This document shows, one piece after another, positions 36,739-48,867 of a DNA stretch of 64,000 bases. The position numbers and the translations under genes were made by a program. The notes beneath the pieces were generated by a model, which did no database searches, had not been told where the DNA came from, and saw nothing but the letters and a program-made list of their open reading frames with translations. Position 1 is the stretch's first letter. Each line of letters begins with the position of its first letter. Origin of the DNA: Acanthornis magna (taxonomy: Eukaryota > Chordata > Aves > Passeriformes > Acanthizidae); assembly GCA_036785705.1 (NCBI GenBank), contig JAWUZG010000356.1, positions 310,001-374,000 of the forward strand, written 5' to 3'.

Positions 36739-37449
36739 CTACGTCATTAGTAATTTTTCGGTTATTTCATCCCCTTTTCTGTAGCTGCCTCCCACAACTT
36801 GACAAAAGAAGCAGTCTGCATATCCTTTCTCTTCCCGCTTTCTTCTACTTCTTTTTAAGACGTCCTGCACCACCCTCCAATTATTCGTCAAAGATTTGGC
36901 AGTTTCATAGCCCCGGGAAGCAGAGTCAAAGATAAGTTGTCCCGCTTGCTTCCAGATCATCACAGCAAAGGCATTTCCAGAGCCAACCTCTAAGCCCAGG
37001 CTCCTATGCCACAACAGCAGGGTCCTCAACAAGGCCCTCCATGCAAACAGCACAGTCTTTTCCTGGCTAGACAAATGATACCCCATATCTGGGGTGTCCC
37101 CAGCGGCTCGCCTGCATTCCAGGTGTCTAAAAATATGGTTGGGACCTGAGCAGAATCCTCCCCTCTCACGCTTCCCTGGGCTCCATCTCCGCAGTGCGTC
37201 ATCCACCGCTCTTTGTGCTATGCCGTCCACTGCAGCTGACGATTCACCGATCATTACCCGAAGCTGTTGTATCACTTCGGGGTCACCGGATGTCATTGTT
37301 GAGACGGAGGTGACACGTAAAAAACCACAACAGCTTCTGGTCAAAGAAAGTTTGGGAGATTTGAACTGCATAAGCTTTTCATCAATTCTTTTTTGCATCA
37401 GATTGGCTATGAAACGGCTCATCTGAGATGACTTGGTTGAGGGTTCCAA
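36739..37449 (-). pseudogene. gag: Gag matrix-like 236-codon frame, beta/ERVK-like
   Basis: The longest non-repetitive frame in the window, starting at an ATG and free of stops for 236 codons. The C-terminal half (residues about 130-205) has the pattern of a helical Gag matrix domain as I know it from avian ERVK-type elements: LLLWHRSLGLE, then W-K-Q-A-G-Q-L, then T-N-N-W-R-V-V followed by a basic K/R-rich helix. The N-terminal third is unfamiliar. Downstream sequence becomes T/A/P-rich in a shifted frame, so full Gag is not encoded. It lies outside the ERVL LTR and is probably a different element. Assignment is from pattern memory only; a chance or host-derived frame is possible. Confidence 0.4.
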
Positions 37450-37966
37450 AAGCCTGTAAGCAGGTATTGAAAGTCATTGCTGTACATTTGGTAACTTGTG
37501 ATAGAGCCAGCCCCTCAGCAAGTTACTACCAACGAGTTTGTGCTGCAGAGCATCATCTGCATTTCTTTGCATTACCTTTGTGTCTGGATGTCCCTGAATG
37601 TATTGCAGGGCATTGCCCAGCTTTGTAGTAAGTGCCAATTCATGGCCCAAGAAGCCAGAAGGGAAGTATATGGGGGAGACTGAAGACCTTTCTTGCTCTT
37701 TTCACATGCAGAATGAAAGATGGTTGGAGCGAGCATCAATTATGTACTCAAGTCACCACGTTGTCTCCATGGAAATGAGTCTAGACTTCCTATGGGCTGC
37801 TGAGAAAGTAAGAATTTTGTTTGACAGAAAAATTCATCCTTTTGACATTGGTTTCCCTTGTAATGAATGAGGGAAAACAACTGATCAGAAATTTCTTATG
37901 GGTAAGGAAAAAAGACAAAGTTGAAGATTGGGAGAAACATAGGAAGATGATAAAATAGGCAGGAAA
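37450..37966. other. Unassigned spacer sequence
   Basis: No gene or repeat recognised. It lies upstream of the gag-like frame on that frame's strand and could hold its leader, but I see no primer-binding site or LTR end. Confidence 0.5.
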
Positions 37967-37967
37967 A

Positions 37968-37999
<32 letters not shown>

Positions 38000-38033
38000 G
38001 GGAGGGGGGAGAGAGAGAGAGAGAGAGAGAGAA
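37967..38033. repeat. (GA)n microsatellite
   Basis: Two GA runs separated by a G-rich interruption (GGGGAGGGGGG). Confidence 0.9.
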
Positions 38034-38194
38034 GTAGGTTGGGGCATTTGTATGAAAGGGGGAAAAATCAAAGTGGTTTTTCCTCTGCGTGGTTTAGCTC
38101 CTTCAACTGACATACTGTTTTAAATAAGTTCCAATTACGAAACACTTGTCTTTTCTTTATGCTTGTGACCCAGAATGCTATTTTTAGAACTTTG

Positions 38195-38402
38195 GTGGTT
38201 TTTGGGGGTTTTTTTTGGTTTTTTGTTTGTGGTTTGTTTTGTTTGGTTTTTTGTTTGGTTTTGGGTGCTTTTTGTTGGGGTTTTTTTGTTGGTTTTTTTT
38301 GTTTTTGTTTTGTTTTTGTCGGGGTTTTTTTTTAATTTTGGGGTTTTTTTGGTTTTGGGGTGTTTTTTTGTTTGTTTGTGGTGTTTTTGGTTTTTGTTTC
38401 TG
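38195..38402. repeat. G/T low-complexity tract
   Basis: About 210 bp composed of T runs and G runs (GGTTTTTTGTTT-type). Open frames rich in F, G and W on one strand and K, N, P and Q on the other are artefacts of it. Composition is like 2742-2860. Scattered GGGG runs are mostly too far apart for a canonical G-quadruplex. Confidence 0.9.
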
Positions 38403-40124
38403 GGCATGAGAGGCAAAGGGAGAGGCGGAAAAGATAGATTTTGGCAAAAAAGAGTTTCAGTTGACAGAAGACAGAAGTCTTCCCAAAATGTTTCTGACTA
38501 CCTCCATTGCAGAATCTTAGGTAATCTTACTTCTATTACTGCATTACAGTGCTTTCAGACAAGAATCATTCTATTCCACAAGGTGCATAGGGAATGGGAA
38601 TGTAACTCTTAGGTGTCCTCTCTGTTGGAGAAGAGTCTCACTAAGATGCACAAAAAATGGAAACATCTGTGTTTTTCCAGGCAGATATGCTTTAAAGCAG
38701 ATGTGAATTCATCTATATATTCAAAGAGTATTTATGAATGTGATTTCATACTAAATTTCCAGGTGGTGATACTAAACTAAAACGAAATTAAATACTAGCC
38801 ATCATTTTAATGATAGAGTTAGTGTCTATTTGATGCTTCATGAGAATAGTTCTTTATAGTCCTTCCCTTGCTGACATCAGTAGCTTTTGTGTTTTCCTGG
38901 TTGTGCTGGTGGCTATACCTTGGTTATGAATAGAAAGGAATAAGTTTTAGAGATATGCTGCAAGTAAGCAGATTGGTAGTTCCAGTTCCATTTCTCATTG
39001 TCTAAGAAGAAGTCTAATTCTTTTTGGACTTTTCATAGACCTCTGACTAGGCTAGTGTTAGTCTTGGATTGACCCAGCAAGTTTTCAGCTACTAAGCTTG
39101 AGTAATGAATGTAAAGGGAAAAGTCTGAGAGCTTAGCTGGTTGGTGTGTCAGCAGCTTCTCAATAGTAAGAGATTGATGTTCTCAAGTTTGTGACTTCAG
39201 CTAGCTGATTATGCCCACTCCAAAAGAGGGTGAGAAGGTTGGTTCCCTAAATGGTGAGATAATTCTTCCTGCTATTTGTGACTGTTTTGCGTGACTGGTG
39301 TTTATTACAGAAGGTTGGATGAAATTGTGTGCATGTGGTCTTGGGGGAAAGAGAATATTCTTTAGTCAATTGCATGTAGGCTTTTATCAAACGGAGATGG
39401 TCTTCAAGGACTGGAAACTTAAAAGACAGTAATTCTTGCTAGTTTCAGTTCCATTTTTAGACTCAACAAACAGAATGTTCAACCTCCCCCAACAGGGAGG
39501 GAAATTGAATTTGGCTTCCTCCTTCTTAGAAAGAAGCTCATGAAAAGGATCAGAGCAGGCTGTAAAAGCAGAAGAGCGTCATGAAGAAGACCAATCCTAT
39601 CCTCTTAGTATTACTCTTGGGCATTGGATTTGAATGAAATGTGTCAAATCTGTGTTCCTGGCTATCACATCAGTATGAGGTACTTCAGCTGCTGTACACC
39701 TCTCCTAAAGCTAAAAATAGAATCCAAATAGTCTTGATTCCATGGTCACAATTCCCCCTGTGACTTTGGCACGTGAGAAAGGTGCAAGAAAGTGTATCTG
39801 TAAATTATTTCAATCATCTATCTAAATCACTAGTCATTGATTTCCTGTAGATTTAAGGCGGTCAGTTGCCCATATCTTTCAGAATTTTTGGTCATGTTTT
39901 TCCTGGGATTCTTTTAATCTTTCCCCATTAGTTCAGTGTCGGCTCTCAATCCCTTTCTCACATTTGAAGTACCTCGATAGCCTGGAAATGTGGGGTTATT
40001 TTTATTTATCACATCATTATTCTCTTCCAAGGGTTGTTTGCCTGAGGTCTCATTTATGCTGATTTTCTGCTAGTTTATTTTCAGACAGGTGTTTCAGTAG
40101 TGAGAACTAACTTGCAGTGGGAAC
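38403..40124. other. Unassigned spacer sequence
   Basis: About 1.7 kb with no open frame above 100 codons outside the GT tract, and no motif that I recognise. It could be decayed ERV interior, given the LTR that follows. Confidence 0.5.
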
Positions 40125-40408
40125 TGTTAGCTTGCCTCGGTTCACAGGCATCAATTCTAGCTCAAAACAAGCAAGAACCACAAGTAGCGATAAGAAGAGA
40201 CTGGCAGCTGGTGTTATTGCAAGATGTTACGCTAACTCTAGGTAGCCAATGACATTGTGGGGTGGTGAATTGGGAGCCAATGGATAGGAGACATAAATGT
40301 TAGAAAAAGTAGAAAAGAGGCCTTGTAAAATAAAGAGTAGTTCCTTTCTTTGACCAGAAGCTGTTGTGGTGAGTTTTTTTACGTGCCATGTCCGTCTCAA
40401 TAACGACA
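40125..40408 (+). mobile_element. LTR-like module 1, ERVK/alpharetrovirus-like
   Basis: Plus-strand features stand in LTR order: two CCAAT boxes (40246-40250, 40277-40281), a TATA-like ATAAATG near 40292, AATAAA at 40329-40334, then a TTTGACCA...GGTG block. The module ends TAACGACA at 40408. The spacing and the block after the polyadenylation signal resemble avian alpha/beta-type LTRs. The start is uncertain: TGTTAGC at 40125 and TGTTATTG near 40212 are both possible. No target duplication was found. Confidence 0.5.
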
Positions 40409-40710
40409 GTTTCGGAATAGCAAGTACACATCTCTCTAGCCTGCTTTTCTTTTTAGTTGGTCTGTCTTGCAAATGGAATGACTTGAACATCTCAGACAAG
40501 AATTTCTCTCCAGAAGACATTTCACTTGAAGGGCATATATTTATATCTCTAAGATCATCTACTGATGAGGCCGACAGCTGGTCTGAGGCCTCACAGAGTT
40601 GGACCTAAATGCAGTCAGAATTTACCCGTGAGATTTTGCAGCCCCAGTGAAAGCCAGAGCAAAAGCCAAGAAGATAATCAGTGAAAGAAAACGCTCTGGA
40701 CACAAAGAGA
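40409..40710. other. Unassigned interval between LTR-like modules
   Basis: About 300 bp. An 80-codon frame (40366-40608) crosses in from the LTR and has no recognisable domain. Confidence 0.5.
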
Positions 40711-40983
40711 TGTTCTTGTTATGGAGCATGAAGTGTGTACAAGAAGGAACTTGCCCAGAATTTGTAACCAACTCTACTTTTGCTTGTATAGCTCATTGTA
40801 TTACTGCTTGAATTGCCATTGTTTGTTAGACAGCCTTGTCATTGTTTGCTAGCAGCCAATCTTCATGTGCCACAGTAATTATGAAAAGGTGTAAGAGCAG
40901 CAGCAGCAGAGAATAATAAAAAACTTCTTCTGGCTTTGGATTACAAGAAGCGTGTGTGTCGTTGTCAGTCTCGAGAAGTGACA
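40711..40983 (+). mobile_element. LTR-like module 2
   Basis: The candidate start is TGTTCTTG at 40711. CCAAT is at 40856-40860, a TATA-like ATGAAAAGG near 40880 and AATAAA at 40915-40920. The module ends GAAGTGACA at 40983. It has the same order of signals as module 1 but a different sequence. No target duplication is seen, so boundaries and solo status are uncertain. Confidence 0.45.
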
Positions 40984-42357
40984 ATCTACCTAAAATCTTG
41001 GCACTGAAGAAACTAGTGGTTTGCCAGGAAGATGAGAAGTAGAAATGCTACAGAGCTGCTATGTGCCTATTAATGGGATGCCAGGCAGTGAAGCAGTGGA
41101 CATTTCTGGGGTTGAGCACAATGTTGCTGCCTTGGTGTCAGTTTTCTCAATGTATCAGTGGCATTTCTAGCTAGAAGTATGCTGCCCAGAGTCTTTCTAG
41201 TATTTGATGCTGTTTCTTTGCTGTCATTTTCATACCTTCCTTCTGATCAAAGGATGATATACTCCTTCTCTTTTGAAAATCCCTGTTAGAAAACACTATC
41301 TTGGACTAGTCATCACTCCCCTTTTCTTTTGCCTCATTTGTCATTTTCATAGACTCATTGCAAATTTCTGCTAAAGTCGATAAGAATTCTAGCGTTTCTT
41401 ATACCACTTAACAGGGTTGATGCTCTTGAGTGCTTTCCTCTTTCCTACTGCTTGTTTCTGACCTAGTGGCCTCTTATGGTGATCAGCATTTTGCTGTGAT
41501 TTGGTCAAATCTGGCATCCCAACTCACAACTCGTATGGTGGGATTTAAAGGGCTTGGATGGCTTCCTTTCAGAGACTGCCATGCACTGCTCTATAAGTCA
41601 CCAGGACTTCATCTTCCATAGGTCGTTTCAGGATTGAATGCCCTTCCTTGGAATGTAGACAATCTAGCAGAAAGCACCACATTCCCTGCAAGGCCTGTCT
41701 TCCCAAAGGACCATTAAGAAAGATTGCTTTTCTCCTCTGACTAATGTGCCAGTATTTGGATGGAGCATTTAGTACCAAAAGTGAACCTGTTGGAACCTGG
41801 GATCTCATCACAGGCAATATCTCATGCTTGCCTGTAAGACTTGCTCTTTTGGATCCTAATTCTATTCAGAGTACATGTAGGATTTTTTTCACTGAAGCCA
41901 CTCATCAATGTCTCTTTTCTTATCAAATGAGTCTGAAGTGTGCATCCTGAGGATGCATCCCCACTCAAGGTTATAAGGTTAATTCTAATATTGGTGGCTC
42001 ACACCTGCAGTTACATTTGGAAAAGAGTTGATTTTCCAAAGCTACGTGTTGCAGGCCTTTGAAGACAAAAGGCAGTCTTTGCCTTTTGCAAGAATTCCCC
42101 CTAGGAGGACTTGTGTTCATTTTGATTTCTAAGCTGTTGGCCCTGTTGCTGGCTTCACTGTTGCTTAAGAATCTAAAAAAGCAGATTGTATTCTCTTCTT
42201 GTACGCTCATTCCCCCCTCTCTGCTTTGGGTGCCCTAGTCTACCAGCCAGTAGGACTCATTTGGTATCCATTACTAGCGCAAATTCTGCATCGTTTCAGG
42301 CACTTACAAACGCCAGTTGCCAAGGAGCATAACCATTCAAGGGGCAAAGAATCGGAG
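40984..42357. other. Unassigned spacer sequence
   Basis: About 1.4 kb. Open frames are at most 82 codons, and no family is recognised. Confidence 0.5.
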
Positions 42358-42545
42358 GGCTGAGCGAACGGCTCTTTGCAGCGTGGCAAGGCTGCCAACA
42401 GAAGGGGCTACTTGGAGAGTACATTCTCCACAGATGCTACCTCCTCTGGCAGCTCCAGCTGCTCAAGTTCTGCAAGCTTGACGCTGGGGCAAAGTGCTTC
42501 TCTCTCTCTCTCTTTCTTGCTCGCTCCCTCTGTCTCTCTCTCCCC
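42358..42545 (+). repeat. Diverged 270-bp repeat unit in the spacer
   Basis: Same order of blocks as copy A at 24950: a GGCTCT...GGC start, GAAGGGGCTACTTGGAGAG, ACATTCTCCAC, a CCTCTGGCAGCTCCAGCTGC block, GCTGGGGCAAAGTG, and CTCTCTCT followed by CGCTCCCTC. It carries many substitutions and its right part is missing after the CT repeat. It is much older than the arm copies, or belongs to another subfamily. Confidence 0.75.
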
Positions 42546-43377
42546 CACAAAAGAAGTCTGTCTGAAATGTTACTCAGAGTTTAAAAGGCCACCCTGTACA
42601 ATGTGTTGCTGACAGTGTGCGGTAACTGCAGCTTAGCTTCTGGTGATGGTAACGTGGGTTAAATGTCATTCCTTCTGCTGTGCTGGAAACTCTGCGGCTG
42701 TCTACGCAGACATACACAACAAAGGCTAGGATGGTTTAGCTCGAGAACTAAAGTTAAAGTGTGTTTTAAAACCTTGCCAGCAAGGTGAATTCAACCTCCT
42801 TTATTTATGTACACTGGAGTCCAAAGAGAATTTCCATGTAGTTTTTGTCATTTCCATCTGTCATTTCCAGCTGTCATTGCTTAGCTGCTGAATGTGAGAC
42901 TCCCTCAAGATTGATGTAAGTTGCCTAGTTCAGAGGGGGTCAATAGACGTGCTCCTGCTCTGGCAGGAGAGTGGCTTAGATGAGAAGATTTTTGCAGTCT
43001 TACTGCAGTCTACTCTGTGTGATCTCGATAAGAAACTGGTGGGAAGTTTTCTGAAGGTAGTCAGGAAGTTGGCAACATGGACAGCTTAGAATGGAATGCT
43101 TGCTGCAGTGCTGCCATGGTAAAGATAGAAAGAACTGAAAAGATTAAAAAGGGCAAACCAAAAAGAAGCAGTTGAAAGTAAAAGAAAATTAACCATTCTT
43201 CCATTCTTCAAATGGATCACTCTTTCAGTCATCATTTTAATGCCATTTCACAGCCTGAGTTGGTATCCCTGAGAAGGAATCTGAGGCAGAGCAAGCTTTG
43301 GGATGGAGTCGATGCGATAAACAGAGGCCAAGTGGCATTTTTTGCATAAAATAGAAGTAGTGCTTGAGATACTTCAG
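42546..43377. other. Unassigned spacer end
   Basis: No gene or repeat recognised up to the right-arm edge at 43378. Confidence 0.5.
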
Positions 43378-46300
43378 GTACTTAGCTCACGTTTGCTCAG
43401 AATTTGACTGTCATGACTGTCATTTAAATTTTTCACGGAAAGCTCCAAATAGCTATGTTTATCTAAAACTGGTAATTCATCTCCTGTATTTGTGTGAAGC
43501 AGGCGAAGCCTTTTGAGGTCAACAGTGTTGCTTAAGCTTTTCTGTTGTATCCCTGTTGCATATTGTGCTTAAGGGTTATGAGTCTACTTGAGAATTGTCA
43601 TGTGGGAGAATAGAATACTTTTTCTCTTTGAAAGCTCATGTCATTTGGCCTAATTCCAGCAAATAATCCATTCAGTCCCCAGCTTGCATATTTGACGCAT
43701 ATTCTAAGCTTTTAAACTAGTAACAAATGCACTCTAAAATATTTTCCTTTTTGAAGCACACAAAATGCTTGCTTCATTTGCAGTTGGTAACTATGCCATG
43801 AACGACATGTCTGCAGTCTTCTAATGTACACCATGTTTAGACAAGTAACTGAAAACAAAGAACTAGTAGTTCCTTCAGCTGGGAAATATTTTTAAGTTGT
43901 TTTTTGAATATACAAAACATGCACTTACCTTATGCACTGCATGCAGCTTCAATTGTCATAAAAACAAACCTGATTTTTATGTTTGGAGAGCACAGTTTTC
44001 CACAGTTTTCCACACTTGTTCTTGGCACAGTTTTCTACTTCCATGACTTTTAAGACACCATCGGGTACTTCTAAGATACTGTAGGAAGATGAAAAGGAGG
44101 AGAGGTTGTGTCTTATTTCTGACTTCCTTTAGTTTTCTTTCTTTTTTTACTTCCTCTTGTTCTTTTGCATGTCGCCTTTCAAGATACTGTGTGGTTTAGA
44201 TTTAGATCTGCATTTTAATCAACTATACTTTTTCTCTGTAACTCTCTGAAATTTTTTTAAAACCCCTGTAAATATGCATTTTTTGTATGGTTTGCTAGCG
44301 ACATATAAAATCTTGCTGCTGCTGTAAAATGCTTTTATTTGATTTGCTTTTTTATCACCATTCAAATTGAAAGGGATCCTTTCCTGTCTTCACTGCTTTT
44401 GTACTGAATTCAGTTCAGCAATGTGGGCTAATGGTGCCAAAAAGTTCTGCCGAAGGAAAGGAGCCGCAGATAGATTGAGCAAGACACATGGTTGAAGTGT
44501 CTTGTAGAGATTCAAAATGGCTCTACCATTCCGGCAGTGTGTTTTCACAGTAAGAGTTGATGAGGTATTTGACTAGCATTACTTTGACAGAAGATAGCAG
44601 CAAAATGTACATTATCGCCACCATTACTTATCATTGTCTAAGGAAATTCATTCTTGCTGTTACATAAAACATCTTAGTAGAGCCAAAGACGATAGAAATG
44701 CTACTTTGTTCTGGATTCATTAAAACTAAACGTGTCTGTGGACAGAATTGGCCGGCCTGATGCTGTGAACTTCTAGCTGTCGAGAGTCACTGGTTTCAGT
44801 GAGCTGTCAGGAGGACTGTACTTTCAGTGGGCTTTCCTTGTGTGTCTGTAAGGTGGAGAGTTCTCTGGGACTTTGAGCCCTGAGAGTATCATGAACACAA
44901 GCATGGTGTAGCTCTTTGGCCAGCAGTGGCATGCTGAGGTGTGATGAATTACTCCCAGACTTTCTGTGCTGGAAAGGTTTTGTGCCCCTGTGAAGAACAA
45001 GACTTCCATTTTCCTGCGCAGACACTTCCATTTTCCTGTATGTTGCAATGGTACGTTGAAGTAATCGAGTGCTATTTGCATGAAGGTCAGTGAGCTTGGC
45101 CTATGAAGCGTCTCGTGTTTGATCTGTTTCGGGTTTCAGCAAACAGCAAAACTTCCAATGACGCCGGTGAGAATAAGATGAAGCTGCTGCTGTATTTCAC
45201 ATATTTGCATAATAAAATGGTGGTTCTTGCAAATCTTTTCAATGGCAATTTCAAGTACTGAAACAGCAGCTCTGCTCAGGGCAATTCTGAAATTGACTTG
45301 AGTTGTTTTCCATGTTTCTTAGAGGGTGAACTGAGGGCACTTCCAGTTTTCAAGGCAAGGCATCTCACAGTATCCTCCAAAAAGATTGCTCAATGAAAAG
45401 GCAAAACTACTGGGGTGAAAGGGGGAAAGTCCGCATCCTGCTTTATGTAATTAGAATCTGCCAGATGGTCAACAATCATTCGTTTCATTAGGTAGCAGCG
45501 TAGTTTTTCACTCTCACAGATCCCAAAAAGCTTAAAACATCCAGCAGCTGCTTCCTTGCAACAAGTGCCACAGCCAAGAGCCAGGCCTGGTTTCCCCTTG
45601 CAGCTTACAAACTCTGCCAGACATACGGGTGATTCTCACTTCGCTTCTCAGCTACACGTGAGCACAGGCTCTCAGGATGGCAGAGTCCTTAAAGTGAAGA
45701 GCAGTTCCACTGCAAACAGCTCAATGGGCCACGAGAGAACACTTTCTCTGACCCGCCCCCTTGCCCTTTCCTTGCAGCATTTCCTCTCCAGAGCACGCAC
45801 TGAGGCTCTGCACTTTGCTTCTCAGCTGAGTGTATTGTCACATTGCCAGAGTCCCATACGTCCATCTCCTTCTCGCACAGACGAGTGCTTCTGTCAAAAC
45901 GTGCCAATGCCACGCGCTCTCCTTCCCAGCTATTTGCACTGTCACGTTCTCTGTCCCGCTTGCAGTCTGAATCTAAACTGAGAAGTTTCTGGCTGCACCT
46001 CGCATGCACAGATGTGCCAGGAGGAAAAGGTTGCTCAGACCTTGGTGCTTAAGTTAGAAAAGGTCCATTCGCTCCACAATCAAATGAGAGCTTCCTTCGC
46101 TTTACACCCTGCAAACTTCCAGCCTTGCCTTCCCTTCTCCTTCTAGGACTCTCATTGCCTTGCCTACCTCTCCCTTGCCCTGTAAATGCAGCAGTTGCCT
46201 TGTGTTGCCCTCGAAGCCCTCACTTGCCTTGCAGGACCTTGCTCACCCCTCCCCCACCTGGAATTCAAGACCCCTCTTTTCAGGGCATTTCTTCAACTTG

Positions 46301-47429
46301 TCTTGCCCTGCCTGCTTCCCTGAGGAAGCCTTCAAGGCCTTCACATACCCGCAGTGTTTCAGGAGCATGTAAGAGGAAGCTCATAGGAGGTCATGTGAAG
46401 CCAGACCCGTCTGTCCCGGCAGCTTTTGTCTGGCACCAATTCTTGCATGGATGGCATTTTGGACAGGCAATTCACATTTCTCTTCTGGGCTCTGGGACCA
46501 AGATGACACTTCTTCTGCATTGCAAGGAAAGCAGGTAGTCCCAGTGTTTTAGGTGCAGATTAGAGCTGGTGCAGGTGAGACCAAGGCCAGTCAAATCAGT
46601 CTTTCCTGGCTGCTTCCATCTGCCAGTAATCCATGAGCGTACCCCTCGCTTGTCTTGCCTTGCTAAACCATCCTTGCTGTGCATTCCCTTTCATGCCCAT
46701 TCCGTAACCTAGACCTGCTTACTGCTTGTGTCTGGGACTGAATTCATGTCGAAAGCCCTGCCATATTTGGTCCTGTGCTGTTGTGCACGTTCACGAGATA
46801 ATGAAGAAAAGACAATGAAGAAAACTTTCTTGTTTAACTGCTTGGAACTTGACCCTAAAGAAAAAGAATGTGTTGGCAGTCGATGGGAAGTTAACCTGTG
46901 GAAGTGGTACAATGCATAACGGAGCTGTTGTTAGCATGGAGGTGCTATCACGAGCCATTGTGGCCCCATCTCACCCTCTGGCCAAGCGTGAGATGACATG
47001 GTAACTGGAAAAAATTCCACCATTCCAGGAGGAGGACAGATAAGGTGGGGTTCTGGGGTGGAGGGGGAGAGGAGGACATGAAGCATTCCTCTTGGGTCCA
47101 GGGGACACCCTGAAGGTGCACAGCCGACCTCCCCCTCCCCCCTGAGCACCATGCTCCATCTCTTTCTCCTGCTCAGTGGCTTTTCAAGAATCCAGGAGCT
47201 GGTATGTACTATTGGCTACAGCAACTAAGAAGATTAAGTTGCTTTCCAATCACAACTGTGTTTCAGATTTTTTGTGCACAGGCATCCTCCAGAACATTAA
47301 CATTAATGGCAATGAGCATGATGGGATGCCCAGAGCACAAAAATTGACGCAAAGACCAGACAGGGCTTGGGCAGTGGAGCGCGTAGTTGCACCAAGAGAG
47401 TGAAACGCATAGCTGCACCAAGAGAGGCT
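43378..47429. other. Innermost right arm, no gene recognised
   Basis: Mirror of 28434-32485 with no net length difference. Every open frame of the left copy recurs on the opposite strand with identical translation. Confidence 0.75.
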
Positions 47430-47482
47430 GGTGGGTGTGGGTGTGGGTGTGTGGGTGGGTGGGTGCGTGGATGGGTGTGTGA
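47430..47482. repeat. (TGTGGG)n-like simple repeat (right arm)
   Basis: Mirror of 28381-28433. Confidence 0.85.
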
Positions 47483-47528
47483 AAAGAGCAGGGCTCAATC
47501 AGCTAAGCGCAGGGCTGCACCAGGAGAG

Positions 47529-47673
47529 TGAAGCAGGTAGCTGCACTGAGAGATGCTGTTCTGTGTGAGTGTGTGGCATATGGAAGGTCAAGATTTAGTC
47601 CAGGTGCCCGGCTGTATGTGGGAACTTAATGGTGTTTTTCTGTGTCTGTGATGTGACTGGCACCATACACTTG
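47529..47673. repeat. 145-bp inverted repeat, inner copy (right arm)
   Basis: Mirror of 28190-28334. Its inverted partner survives in the right arm only as the 45-bp stub at 49590-49634. Confidence 0.85.
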
Positions 47674-48814
47674 TAGTGGCGCGGCTTGACAATCTCCCAG
47701 GTCGAGGTCACCTGGTTACTTTGCTCTCCAGTTTTCCCTTGAAGGAAATCAGCTAGCTCTGCCCATCGCTCACTAACAGCTCTTCTCCAAAGACAGCACA
47801 CACCAGCCTGCGCTCTGGAGGTTCTGCTTACTGCAGTTTTCCAACACTATTGCAAACAACCTTTTTGCTTTCCGTCATCCCCAAAACTTGCAGCACATAC
47901 TTTGAAAATTCATAGAATGAAATCTCCAGTCTAGAAGACTGAATCACAAATTAGATAATCCATTTTGCTTGGATAAACGTTAAAACCAGCAACTTGTAAG
48001 GCCACTCCATACTGTGGGTGTACAGAATTTAACACTACAAATTCACTTGCTACTAGAGCAGGGCTGAAAACAAAACAGAAAATGACTTGCTGGTAACAAA
48101 TCATTAATAGTTGCTTGGATTTCTGCATCTCCTCCTGGAATTTTAAGTCTGGCATGTAGCCACCGTGTGGTATCAAAAGGCTAATAGGCAGGTTTTCTTG
48201 ATTCTTATCTCGATTCTGGGCGTTCCACTCCCCAAGGTCACCTAGCCTTGTATATTTTCAATTATCTCATCCAGAGGATTTCCTGTTTTATTAATTAAAA
48301 GGCTCATTATCACATTTGTGCATGCTTGGGGAGTAGTCTCAATCAGTCTATTTCTCATAGTAACAGATGTTCCCGATAAAAATCGCTGTTTCCATCCCTT
48401 TTTCTTTCATTCACTGTGTACGATTTCACAGGTCACACCCCAGGCGCTCAGAGCATGGTTAATTATTTCCTGCGGGGTATTTAGCACCACATCCCTGAGC
48501 AGCCAAGGCGAGCAAATTTGTACCCTGTGCATTAATTTCAAGTGCATTCTGCTCAAAAGAATTTGGCTGCAGCACCAAGAATTTCTTTGAATTTCCTGCA
48601 TCCAAGGTTGTAACTGAGGGTTTGAGATCACTTTCAAAATCATCAGCAGGAGTATCAGCAAAAACCAGACTGAATATCAAGCGACAGCACAACACAGTTC
48701 ATTGACAACATTCAATGAACTGTTGCTTAACGAGCAGTTAAGGCACACCAAGGAAAAACAAGCAACAACAAAGCAAATAAAGTCCAGGAAATCAAAAGAA
48801 AAATGAACCAGGAA

Positions 48815-48867
<53 letters not shown>

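Larger units (their letters stand above)
32486..43377. other. Palindrome spacer, ERV-rich
   Basis: This is the single-copy 10.9-kb stretch between the arms. Its two edges do not match each other in inverted orientation beyond the arm ends. It contains minus-strand ERVL and other gag-like remnants (32853-37449), GA and GT simple repeats (37967-38402), two LTR-like modules (40125-40983), and one diverged copy of the GC-rich repeat also found in both arms (42358-42545). I recognise no host gene. Confidence 0.9.

Noticed and set aside
38195..38402. G-quadruplex cluster
   Set aside because: G runs are mostly single or separated by long T stretches. They do not meet the usual four-run, short-loop pattern.
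38175..38612. 145-codon frame rich in F, W and G
   Set aside because: Generated by the G/T low-complexity tract.
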